From Eikenella corrodens (GTDB taxonomy: Bacteria > Pseudomonadota > Gammaproteobacteria > Burkholderiales > Neisseriaceae): a stretch of DNA of 64,000 bases. The stretch spans positions 1,054,001 through 1,118,000 of the forward strand of contig NZ_CP034670.1 in NCBI RefSeq assembly GCF_003990355.1, in the 5' to 3' direction. The notes under the pieces were generated by a model. It made no database searches, was not told the DNA's origin, and saw only the letters and a program-made list of their open reading frames with translations. This document shows, piece by piece, positions 34,600 through 42,218 of the stretch (positions are counted from its first letter, which is position 1; the number at the start of each line of letters is the position of its first letter). The position numbers were made by a program, and so were the translations under genes.

Positions 34600-34989
34600 A
34601 TGGATTTCTATATTCAACCAGATAATGGTTATGTCATTGTTCGAGAAACAGGTAATGTTCATAATATGTTGGGAATATGTCTGTCAGAGAAGCCTGAATC
34701 ATCTGTTATGTTAGTTGGATTAGATTCTGATAATTTCTATAAAAACAAGTTGGATGAAAAGAAAATTATGCGGCAGGTATTGATGGCTACATCAGATATA
34801 TATGCTGAATTTGAGAAACGCTTTTTTATAAAAAAGATACAGTACGTAAAAACAGATAGCCCTCCTGAGTCGATTTATAGATATTTGGCTTTTGAGATAT
34901 TGCGTTCGGTTGTCTTAAATATAGAACCAAAGTCAGAAATTATTTTAAAAGAAGATAATTCTGATCAGTTGGCCATATCTCTTTTGTGA
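34600..34989 (+). CDS. Orphan immunity-like protein, 129 residues
   Basis: An AT-rich frame at the end of the maf island, preceded by GGAGAAAG. ATG 34600 was chosen; the frame opens at GTG 34531 but the added residues are not needed. The product (MDFYIQPDNGYVIVRETG.., acidic and soluble) belongs to no family I recognise. Its place in a row of small AT-rich genes, and the repeated copies of its 3' part nearby, point to an immunity gene. It may be shortened, since related 3' sequence continues beyond the stop in another frame. Confidence 0.5.
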   Translation: MDFYIQPDNGYVIVRETGNVHNMLGICLSEKPESSVMLVGLDSDNFYKNKLDEKKIMRQVLMATSDIYAEFEKRFFIKKIQYVKTDSPPESIYRYLAFEILRSVVLNIEPKSEIILKEDNSDQLAISLL

Positions 34990-35095
34990 AATAAATATAT
35001 GATGGCACCGTTTATGGATTGATATCCAACTATGGAAAAGGCAATTTCCAAGCACTTGGAAGAATTCCACAACTATTAATTTATTTTTCTATTCA
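34990..35095 (+). pseudogene. 3' fragment of an immunity gene
   Basis: From 35001 a frame reads DGTVYGLISNYGKGNFQALG and continues to a TGA near 35098, with no start. It is the better preserved version of the repeat at 34456-34520. Confidence 0.5.
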
Positions 35096-35136
35096 GTGAT
35101 ATATATCATGAATCTGTTTTATTATGGTGAAGAGTA

Positions 35137-35616
35137 ATGGCTAATTTAGTAAAAACCTTCCTGCTGGGCGAATTGGTGAAAGGCATGGGCGTAACGCTCA
35201 AAAACTTCTTCGCCCGCAAAGACACGATTTACTTCCCCGAAGAAAAAACGCCGCAATCTGTGCGTTTCCGCGGCCTGCACGCCCAACGCCGCTATCCGAA
35301 CGGCGAAGAGCGCTGCATCGCCTGCAAACTGTGCGAGGCCGTCTGCCCCGCCATGGCAATCAATATTGAAAGCGAAGAGCGCGAAGACGGCACCCGCCGC
35401 ACCACCCGTTACGACATCGACTTAACCAAGTGCATCTTCTGCGGCTTCTGCGAAGAAGCCTGCCCCACCGATGCGATTGTGGAAACCCATATTTTTGAAT
35501 ACTACGGCGAGAAAAAAGGCGATTTGCACATGACCAAGCCGATTTTGCTGGCCATTGGCGATAAATACGAAGCCGAAATCGCCAAACGCAAAGCGGCCGA
35601 TGCGCCGTACCGCTAA
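35137..35616 (+). CDS. nuoI: NADH-quinone oxidoreductase subunit I
   Basis: A 159-residue 23-kDa type subunit with two [4Fe-4S] clusters, N6a and N6b: CIACKLCEAVCP and CIFCGFCEEACP, each followed by the expected Pro. The base composition returns to GC-rich precisely with this gene. It is separated from nuoH by the 5.2-kb maf island. Confidence 0.96.
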   Translation: MANLVKTFLLGELVKGMGVTLKNFFARKDTIYFPEEKTPQSVRFRGLHAQRRYPNGEERCIACKLCEAVCPAMAINIESEEREDGTRRTTRYDIDLTKCIFCGFCEEACPTDAIVETHIFEYYGEKKGDLHMTKPILLAIGDKYEAEIAKRKAADAPYR

Positions 35617-35692
35617 AGAACGGAACGCCCGCAGAGTTTTCAGGTAGCCTGAAGCCCAATATTCCGGCTGCTGTGATTGAAGGAAATACAGA

Positions 35693-36307
35693 ATGGATAC
35701 GCAACAAGCCTTTGCCGATATGGTTTTTCAGAAAACCGTTGCCGCATTGGCCGGACTGTCTGAAGAGATTCGGGATGATGTATATGCCTTATCGTTCTGG
35801 GTTCGGGGCGGCGATGAGTGGCTGCCCGGCCTTTCGGTCAGTTACAACACTTGCGAGCAGTTTGAAGGCAAGAAGGGTAAGACGCTTAATCAGGATGACG
35901 AAGCCAAGTGGAATTATGCCTATTGGCTGCAAGACGAAGCCGAATTGTTGGGCGTAGACGCATATAGAAACAACCAAGAACTCCAAGCATGGCTGGCAAG
36001 TGCGCCCTTTGCCTACACCGAAGAACAATACGAAGCCATGTTTGATGGCGACGATGAAGACGAAAGCAGTGGAACAGACAAGAAATCGAACGAGTTTTAC
36101 CAGGCCTTTGTCGAAACCCAAATCGCCGTGGTGCAACGCCTGTTTGCCGAGGGCGTGATTGCCGGAACGTTCGGCAAAAATATTCCCGTGCTGGTACACG
36201 AATTGGAGTATTACGATGCCCCCTTGTTGTGGACGGAACGCGCCAACCCGGAAGGTTTGGCAGATGAATTCTTAAGCTATTGGCGCAGCCAATGGCGCAG
36301 CCAATAA
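35693..36307 (+). CDS. Hypothetical protein between nuoI and nuoJ
   Basis: A 204-residue acidic soluble protein. The pattern EIRDDVYALSFWV, LSVSYNTCEQFEG and EAKWNYAYWLQDEAELLG recalls DUF4303-type proteins, some of which are immunity proteins (weak resemblance). The C-terminal part has NIPVLVHELEYYD. It ends with a short repeat, YWRSQWRSQ. A DUS lies before it. It is not a complex I subunit and may be another island-derived gene. Confidence 0.65.
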   Translation: MDTQQAFADMVFQKTVAALAGLSEEIRDDVYALSFWVRGGDEWLPGLSVSYNTCEQFEGKKGKTLNQDDEAKWNYAYWLQDEAELLGVDAYRNNQELQAWLASAPFAYTEEQYEAMFDGDDEDESSGTDKKSNEFYQAFVETQIAVVQRLFAEGVIAGTFGKNIPVLVHELEYYDAPLLWTERANPEGLADEFLSYWRSQWRSQ

Positions 36308-36377
36308 ACCGCGTCCGGCCAAGCCGGAACGCAAAGCAAAACCGATTGAAATATCCCGAAACGGAAAGTGCAAAAAT

Positions 36378-37055
36378 ATGAACTTTCAACTTATTCTGTT
36401 TTACCTGTTGGCCGCCATCATCCTGTTCGGCGCGCTGAAAACCGTAACCGTGAAAAACCCGGTGCATGCCGCGCTGTATCTGGTACTCACTTTCTGCATG
36501 AGCGCGATGATGTGGATGCTGATGCAGGCCGAATTCCTCGGCATCACGCTGGTGGTGGTGTATGTGGGCGCGGTAATGGTGCTGTTCCTGTTCGTGGTGA
36601 TGATGCTCAACATCGACGTGGAGGAAATGCGCAAAGGCTTCTGGCGCAACGCTCCGGTGGCCGCCGTGGTCGGCGTGCTGATGGCCGTGGCGCTGATTAT
36701 GATTTTGGTTGCGCCTGCCACCGATTTGGCCGCCTTCGGCCAGATGAACGATGTGCCGGCCGACCACAGCAACGTGCGCGAGCTGGGCACGCAGATTTAC
36801 ACCACCTACCTGCTGCCTTTCGAGCTGGCGGCCGTGCTGCTGGTGCTGGGTATGGTGGCCGCCATCGCGCTGGTGCACCGCAAAACCTTCAAGCCGAAAT
36901 ACATCAATCCGGCCGATCAGGTTAAAGTGGACGCGAAAAAAGGCCGCCTGCGTATGGTGAAAATGGAAGCCGTGGTGCAGAGGCCGTCTGAAAGCGAAGA
37001 AAACAACGGCGAAGCCGCCGAATCCGACGCCGCCGAAGGGGAGGGCAAAGCATGA
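36378..37055 (+). CDS. nuoJ: NADH-quinone oxidoreductase subunit J
   Basis: A 225-residue ND6-type subunit with five membrane helices. VKNPVHAALYLVLTFCMSAM, GITLVVVYVGAVMVLFLFVV and the conserved NVRELG before the last helix are typical. The C-terminal tail is cytoplasmic and acidic, and a Neisseria-type DUS at 36981 is translated there as RPSESE. It overlaps nuoK by 4 bases (ATGA). Confidence 0.95.
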   Translation: MNFQLILFYLLAAIILFGALKTVTVKNPVHAALYLVLTFCMSAMMWMLMQAEFLGITLVVVYVGAVMVLFLFVVMMLNIDVEEMRKGFWRNAPVAAVVGVLMAVALIMILVAPATDLAAFGQMNDVPADHSNVRELGTQIYTTYLLPFELAAVLLVLGMVAAIALVHRKTFKPKYINPADQVKVDAKKGRLRMVKMEAVVQRPSESEENNGEAAESDAAEGEGKA

Positions 37056-37357
37056 TTACGATTACGCATTATCTGGTGCTGTCCGCCCTGTTGTTCGGCA
37101 TCAGCGCGATGGGCATTTTCATGAACCGCAAAAACGTGCTGATTTTGCTGATGTCGATCGAATTGATGCTGCTGGCGGTGAACTTCAACTTTATCGCCTT
37201 CTCGCGCTACCTCGGCGACAGCGCGGGGCAGATTTTCGTTTTCTTCGTGCTCACCGTGGCCGCGGCCGAATCCGCCATCGGCCTGGCGATTATGGTTTTG
37301 GTATACCGCAACCGCAACACGATCAACGTAACGGATTTGGACAGCCTCAAAGGCTAG
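37052..37357 (+). CDS. nuoK: NADH-quinone oxidoreductase subunit K
   Basis: A 101-residue ND4L-type subunit with three helices. The two conserved buried Glu are seen in LLMSIELMLLAVN and AAAESAIGLAIMVLVYR. It is translationally coupled to nuoJ. Confidence 0.96.
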   Translation: MITITHYLVLSALLFGISAMGIFMNRKNVLILLMSIELMLLAVNFNFIAFSRYLGDSAGQIFVFFVLTVAAAESAIGLAIMVLVYRNRNTINVTDLDSLKG

Positions 37358-37456
37358 GGCTACCTGAAAACAGGCCGTCTGAAAGTTTCAGGTAGCCTTA
37401 TCATAACTAAGGTAGGTTCCAACATAAATTAAGTGATTGGCTGAAGATAAGAGGTT

Positions 37457-37798
37457 ATGGGCGAAGAACAGTTGAAACAAGAATTTCACAAAGCCATGCT
37501 GGACATTTATTACAATGCTTTAGATTTTCCGAAGCCATACCGTGCAACACGATTTTTTCGAATGGTAAATGAGTTGGGTGGGAAAAAGGCAGCTGATAAA
37601 TTATTGAGCACAGGCGATCGTACTCAAAGTGGCTTTGCAGAACTGATTCTGAGCGGTGGTGGAATACACGCTTTACAGTACAGTATGGAATATTTAGTGT
37701 TACAGAAGCCGTGGTGTGATTTGTTTACTGAAGAGCAATTAGCAGTGGCATATAAACGATTGGAGCGAGCTGAATTCAAATTTCCTGAAAAGCAGTGA
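37457..37798 (+). CDS. Hypothetical protein between nuoK and nuoL
   Basis: A 113-residue soluble protein (DFPKPYRATRFFRMVNELGG, SMEYLVLQKPWCDLFTEEQ). No family is assigned with confidence. It is more AT-rich than the nuo genes and is bracketed by DUS copies (a mixed-dialect pair at 37357-37399 before it, one at about 37834 after), so it looks like an insertion by transformation. Confidence 0.6.
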   Translation: MGEEQLKQEFHKAMLDIYYNALDFPKPYRATRFFRMVNELGGKKAADKLLSTGDRTQSGFAELILSGGGIHALQYSMEYLVLQKPWCDLFTEEQLAVAYKRLERAEFKFPEKQ

Positions 37799-37921
37799 AT
37801 TTGCTCGTTTGCAATTCGTAAAATTATCTATTTTTTCAGGTAGCCTGACGGACAGCCAAAGAGGCTGTCTGAAAACGGGCCGCACAAAATTGAAAGATTT
37901 ATCCGTAAGGATGGCAACAAC

Positions 37922-39931
37922 ATGACTGACATGACTTTATACCTCATCATCGCCCTCACGCCCTTGGCGGGCTGTTTGCTGGCCGGGCTGTTCGGCAATA
38001 CCATCGGCCGCCGGGGCGCGCACACGGTTACCATACTCGGCGTGGCCGTATCCGCCGTGCTGTCGGCCTATGTGCTGTGCGGGTTTATCGACGGCAGCCG
38101 TGCTAAGTTCGATGAAAACGTCTATACCTGGCTGACCATGAACGGGCTGGATTTCTCGGTCGGCTTCCTGGTGGACAGCCTTACCGCGCTGATGATGGTG
38201 GTGGTTACTTCCGTGTCGCTCATGGTGCACATCTACACCATCGGCTATATGGCGGACGAAGAAGTCGGCTACCAACGCTTCTTCAGCTATATCTCATTGT
38301 TTACCTTCAGCATGTTGATGCTGATTATGTCCAATAACTTCATCCAGCTTTTCTTCGGCTGGGAAGCGGTCGGTTTGGTGTCCTACCTCCTAATCGGCTT
38401 CTATTTCAAACGCGACAGCGCGATTTTCGCCAACCTGAAAGCCTTCTTGGTCAACCGTGTGGGCGACTTCGGCTTCGTGCTCGGCATCGGTTTGGTGCTG
38501 GCCTATTTCGGCGGCAGCCTGCGCTATGCCGACGTGTTCGCCTATCTGCCCAATGTGGTCGGCAGTACCCTGTTCGGCTGGGATTTGATTACCATCACCT
38601 GCCTGTTGCTGTTTGTCGGCGCGATGGGTAAATCCGCCCAATTCCCGCTGCATGTGTGGCTGCCCGATTCCATGGAAGGCCCGACCCCGATTTCCGCGCT
38701 GATTCACGCCGCTACGATGGTAACCGCCGGCCTGTTTATGGTGTCGCGCATGTCGCCGATGTATGAGTTATCCACCACCGCGCTGAGCGTGATTATGGTG
38801 ATTGGCGCGATTACCGCGCTGTTTATGGGCTTCCTCGGCACAATTCAAAACGACATCAAACGCGTGGTGGCCTATTCCACCCTGTCGCAGCTCGGTTATA
38901 TGACCGTGGCTTTGGGCGTGTCCGCCTATTCCGTGGCCATGTTCCATGTGATGACCCACGCCTTCTTCAAAGCCTTGCTGTTCTTGGCGGCGGGCAGCGT
39001 GATTATCGGTATGCACCACGACCAGGACATGCGCAATATGGGCGGCCTGCGCAAATACATGCCGATTACCTGGTTCACCATGCTGCTGGGCAACCTCGCC
39101 CTCATCGGCACGCCGCTGTTCTCCGGTTTCTATTCCAAAGATTCGATTATCGAAGCGGTGCACGCCAGCAACCTGCCCGGCAGCGGCTTCGCCTATTTCG
39201 CCGTGCTGGCCAGCGTGTTCGTTACCGCGTTTTACGCCTTCCGCCAATACTTTATCGTCTTCCACGGCAAAGAACGCTGGCGCGAGGCCAAACATGACCA
39301 TCACGACGACCACGGCCAACACCACGGCCTGAAACCGTCCGACAACCCGCATGAAAGCCCGTGGGTGGTTACCCTGCCGCTGATTTTGCTGGCGATTCCG
39401 TCCGTGATTATCGGCTACATTGCCATCGAGCCGATGCTGTACGGCGATTTCTTCAAAGACGTGATTTATGTCAATCACGAGCTGCATCCGGTGATGCACA
39501 TCATGAAGGAAGAATTCCACGGCGCAATGGCCATGGTGTCGCACAGCCTGCACACGCCCGTGCTGTATCTGGCCGTCGGCGGCGTATTGGCCGCGTGGTT
39601 CCTGTATGTGAAAGCGCCGCAGCTGCCCGCCAAAATCGCGCAGACCTTCCGCCCGGTGTATGTGCTGTTTGAAAACAAATACTACCTCGACAACATCTAC
39701 TTTGCCGTGTTTGCCAAAGGCACGCGCGCGCTGGGTACTTTTTTCTGGAAGGCTGTCGATACCGCAATCATCGACAACGGCTTGGTAAACGGCGCAGCCA
39801 AGCTGGTCGGCGCGGTGGCAGGGCAGGTGCGCCGTCTGCAAACCGGCTTCATCTACACCTACGCCGCCGCCATGGTTTCCGGCGTGTTGGTGCTGATTGT
39901 GGTGTTCTTCTGGCAGCTTTGGTTCAGATAA
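37922..39931 (+). CDS. nuoL: NADH-quinone oxidoreductase subunit L
   Basis: A 669-residue ND5-type antiporter-like subunit with the long lateral helix at its C-terminus. Conserved parts are FFGWEAVGLVSYLLIGFYF (Glu of the proton path), FPLHVWLPDSMEGPTPISAL (20 residues), HAATMVTAGLFMVSRM and THAFFKALLFLAAGSVI. The His-rich loop HDHHDDHGQHHG (about 458-470) is unusual but common in neisserial relatives. Confidence 0.96.
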   Translation: MTDMTLYLIIALTPLAGCLLAGLFGNTIGRRGAHTVTILGVAVSAVLSAYVLCGFIDGSRAKFDENVYTWLTMNGLDFSVGFLVDSLTALMMVVVTSVSLMVHIYTIGYMADEEVGYQRFFSYISLFTFSMLMLIMSNNFIQLFFGWEAVGLVSYLLIGFYFKRDSAIFANLKAFLVNRVGDFGFVLGIGLVLAYFGGSLRYADVFAYLPNVVGSTLFGWDLITITCLLLFVGAMGKSAQFPLHVWLPDSMEGPTPISALIHAATMVTAGLFMVSRMSPMYELSTTALSVIMVIGAITALFMGFLGTIQNDIKRVVAYSTLSQLGYMTVALGVSAYSVAMFHVMTHAFFKALLFLAAGSVIIGMHHDQDMRNMGGLRKYMPITWFTMLLGNLALIGTPLFSGFYSKDSIIEAVHASNLPGSGFAYFAVLASVFVTAFYAFRQYFIVFHGKERWREAKHDHHDDHGQHHGLKPSDNPHESPWVVTLPLILLAIPSVIIGYIAIEPMLYGDFFKDVIYVNHELHPVMHIMKEEFHGAMAMVSHSLHTPVLYLAVGGVLAAWFLYVKAPQLPAKIAQTFRPVYVLFENKYYLDNIYFAVFAKGTRALGTFFWKAVDTAIIDNGLVNGAAKLVGAVAGQVRRLQTGFIYTYAAAMVSGVLVLIVVFFWQLWFR

Positions 39932-39945
39932 AGGCTACCTGAAAA

Positions 39946-40257
39946 ATGGATGCCGATATTTTGCCCGATACCCTAGCCGAAGTGCGGCAGGCGATTGACG
40001 AGCTGGACAGCCAACTCATCGGCTTGCTGGCGCGGCGGCAGCAGTTGGTTGCACAGGCTGGCCGTCTGAAACCCAAGCACGACACGCAGGCCGTGGTCGC
40101 GCCCGAGAGGGTGGCGCAGGTGCTGAAGGCACGGCGCGAACAGGCTGCGGCGGCAGGCTTATCGCCCGACGTGGCGGAAGCCGTGTGGCAGGCCATGATT
40201 GCCGCCTTTATCCGTTTCGAGCAGAAAGTAAACCGTTCGGGCGGGACAGCTAATTAA
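39946..40257 (+). CDS. Chorismate mutase (AroQ type)
   Basis: A 103-residue all-helical protein. The pattern EVRQAIDELDSQLIGLLARR followed by QQLVAQAGRLK and the C-terminal helix (VWQAMIAAFIRFEQ) is that of AroQ mutases, which convert chorismate to prephenate. It might also be an isochorismate-pyruvate lyase relative. A DUS (GGCTACCTGAAAA) ends right at the ATG. It lies inside the nuo locus, between nuoL and nuoM. Confidence 0.85.
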   Translation: MDADILPDTLAEVRQAIDELDSQLIGLLARRQQLVAQAGRLKPKHDTQAVVAPERVAQVLKARREQAAAAGLSPDVAEAVWQAMIAAFIRFEQKVNRSGGTAN

Positions 40258-40310
40258 GGCTACCTGAAAAACTAAAAGGCCGTCTGAAAACACCACACAC
40301 AGAGGAAAAA

Positions 40311-40631
40311 ATGAGCGCAACCGACATCATCCGCGCCGCCGAATTCACCGCCGAGAGGGCATGGGGCGCGCGCAGCATCGCCAATCTGAACGGCATCACC
40401 GTGCGCCTGCATTGGACGGACCGGCCCTACAAATGGCATGTGAACGACGGCGAGGAAGTGTTTGCCGTGATGGACGGCGAAGTGGACATGCACTACCGCG
40501 AAAACGGCGAAGAGCGCGTGGCGCGGCTGCAAAGCGGCGACATCTTCTATGCCGGCATCGGCGCGGAACACGTCGCCCACCCGCGCGGCGAAGCGCGGAT
40601 TTTGGTGATTGAGAAAGAGGGCAGCGTTTAA
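40311..40631 (+). CDS. Cupin-domain protein
   Basis: A 106-residue single-domain cupin. The barrel is seen in YKWHVNDGEEVFAVMDGEVD, RLQSGDIFYAGIGAEHVAHP and ILVIEKEG; His and Glu residues at metal positions (WHVNDGEE, EHVAHP) are kept. Function unknown. AGAGGAAAAAA precedes the start. It is flanked by Neisseria-type DUS at 40277 and 40640. Confidence 0.85.
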   Translation: MSATDIIRAAEFTAERAWGARSIANLNGITVRLHWTDRPYKWHVNDGEEVFAVMDGEVDMHYRENGEERVARLQSGDIFYAGIGAEHVAHPRGEARILVIEKEGSV

Positions 40632-40706
40632 GCTGTTTGAGGCCGTCTGAAAAGCGGCAAACGCAGAAAAACGACGATTTATTTATTCAAACCACAGGTT
40701 ACAACT

Positions 40707-42209
40707 ATGTTTTCTAACCATCTTCTCAGCTTGGCAATCTGGCTGCCGATAGCCGCCGGATTATTGGTGCTGGCTACCGGCTGCGACCGCCGTGCTCCCT
40801 TGGCGCGGATACTGGCTGTTGTCGGCGCGCTGGCCGGTTTTCTGGTTACGTTGCCGCTGTTTACCCAGTTCGACCGCTTGAGCGGCGGCTTCCAGTTTGC
40901 CGAGTTTTATGCGTGGATTCCCGCGCTCAACATCAACTACGCGCTGGGCGTGGACGGCATTTCCGTGCTGTTTGTTATCCTCAACGCCTTCATCACGTTG
41001 ATGGTGGTGCTGGCGGGCTGGGAAGTGATTCAGAAAAAGGTGGCACAATACATGGCGGCCTTCCTGATTATGTCCGGCCTGATCAACGGCGCGTTTGCCG
41101 CCCGTGATGCCATGCTGTTCTATATCTTCTTCGAAGGCATGCTGATTCCGCTGTATCTGATTATCGGCGTGTGGGGCGGGCCGCGCCGCGTGTATGCCTC
41201 GGTGAAACTCTTCCTCTACACGCTGATGGGTTCGCTGCTGATGCTGGTGGCCTTGGTATATTTGTCGTTCCAAACCGGCGGCAGCTTCGCGATTGAAGAT
41301 TTCCAAAACATCAAACAGATTCCGCTGTTTACCCAACAGATTCTGTTTGCCGCCTTCTTCCTGTCGTTTGCGGTGAAAGTGCCGATGTTCCCGGTGCACA
41401 CCTGGCTGCCCGACGCGCACGTGGAAGCACCCACCGGCGGTTCGATGGTGCTGGCGGCGATTACGCTGAAACTCGGCGCATACGGCTTTCTGCGCTTCAT
41501 CCTGCCCATCCTGCCTGATGCGTCGCGCTATTTCGCGCCCGCCATCATCGTGCTCAGCCTGATTGCGGTAATTTATATTGGCATGGTGGCTTTGGCACAA
41601 ACCGATATGAAAAAACTGGTGGCCTATTCCTCCATCAGCCATATGGGTTTCGTTACCCTGGGTATGTTCCTGTTTACCAATCAGATGCAGTTGCAGCCGT
41701 GGGCGTTGAAAGGTGCGATTATGCAGATGATTTCGCACGGCTTCGTTTCCGCCGCCATGTTCTTCTGCATCGGCGTGATGTACGACCGCCTGCACAGCCG
41801 CAACATTGCCGACTACGGCGGCGTGGTTACCGTGATGCCGAAATTTGCCGCCTTCATGATGCTGTTTGCTATGGCCAACGCCGGCCTGCCCGCCACTTCC
41901 GGCTTCGTGGGTGAATTTATGGTTATTATGGGCGCGGTGAACTACAACCTGATCGTGGGCGCGCTGGCGGCACTGACGCTGATTCTGGGCGCGGCCTACA
42001 CGCTGTGGATGTACAAACGCGTGATTTTCGGTGCGGTGACCAACCCGCATGTGGCCGAAATGAAAGACATCAACCGTCGCGAATTTGCCATTCTGGCCAT
42101 CCTCGCCGCCGCCGTGCTGGGCATGGGCCTGTGGCCGGAGCCGTTTATCGCCGTGGTGCATCAGGCGGCCAACGATTTGATCGCGCATGTGGCGCAAAGC
42201 AAGATTTGA
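40707..42209 (+). CDS. nuoM: NADH-quinone oxidoreductase subunit M
   Basis: A 500-residue ND4-type antiporter-like subunit. Typical blocks are LGVDGISVLFVILNAFITL, FYIFFEGMLIPLYLIIGVWG, VPMFPVHTWLPDAHVEAPTG and the Lys-bearing MKKLVAYSSISHMGFV. The length is normal. Confidence 0.96.
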   Translation: MFSNHLLSLAIWLPIAAGLLVLATGCDRRAPLARILAVVGALAGFLVTLPLFTQFDRLSGGFQFAEFYAWIPALNINYALGVDGISVLFVILNAFITLMVVLAGWEVIQKKVAQYMAAFLIMSGLINGAFAARDAMLFYIFFEGMLIPLYLIIGVWGGPRRVYASVKLFLYTLMGSLLMLVALVYLSFQTGGSFAIEDFQNIKQIPLFTQQILFAAFFLSFAVKVPMFPVHTWLPDAHVEAPTGGSMVLAAITLKLGAYGFLRFILPILPDASRYFAPAIIVLSLIAVIYIGMVALAQTDMKKLVAYSSISHMGFVTLGMFLFTNQMQLQPWALKGAIMQMISHGFVSAAMFFCIGVMYDRLHSRNIADYGGVVTVMPKFAAFMMLFAMANAGLPATSGFVGEFMVIMGAVNYNLIVGALAALTLILGAAYTLWMYKRVIFGAVTNPHVAEMKDINRREFAILAILAAAVLGMGLWPEPFIAVVHQAANDLIAHVAQSKI

Positions 42210-42218
42210 GGTGTGTGA

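Noticed and set aside
37834..37875. Neisseria-type DUS before nuoL (AGGCTGTCTGAA)
   Set aside because: It differs from the Neisseria core at one base and could equally be a drifted copy of another dialect, so I did not count it in the dialect argument.
40761..42197. Minus-strand frame of 478 codons opposite nuoM
   Set aside because: It is extremely His/Gln/Arg rich with no hydrophobic core, as expected for the reverse strand of a membrane-protein gene.
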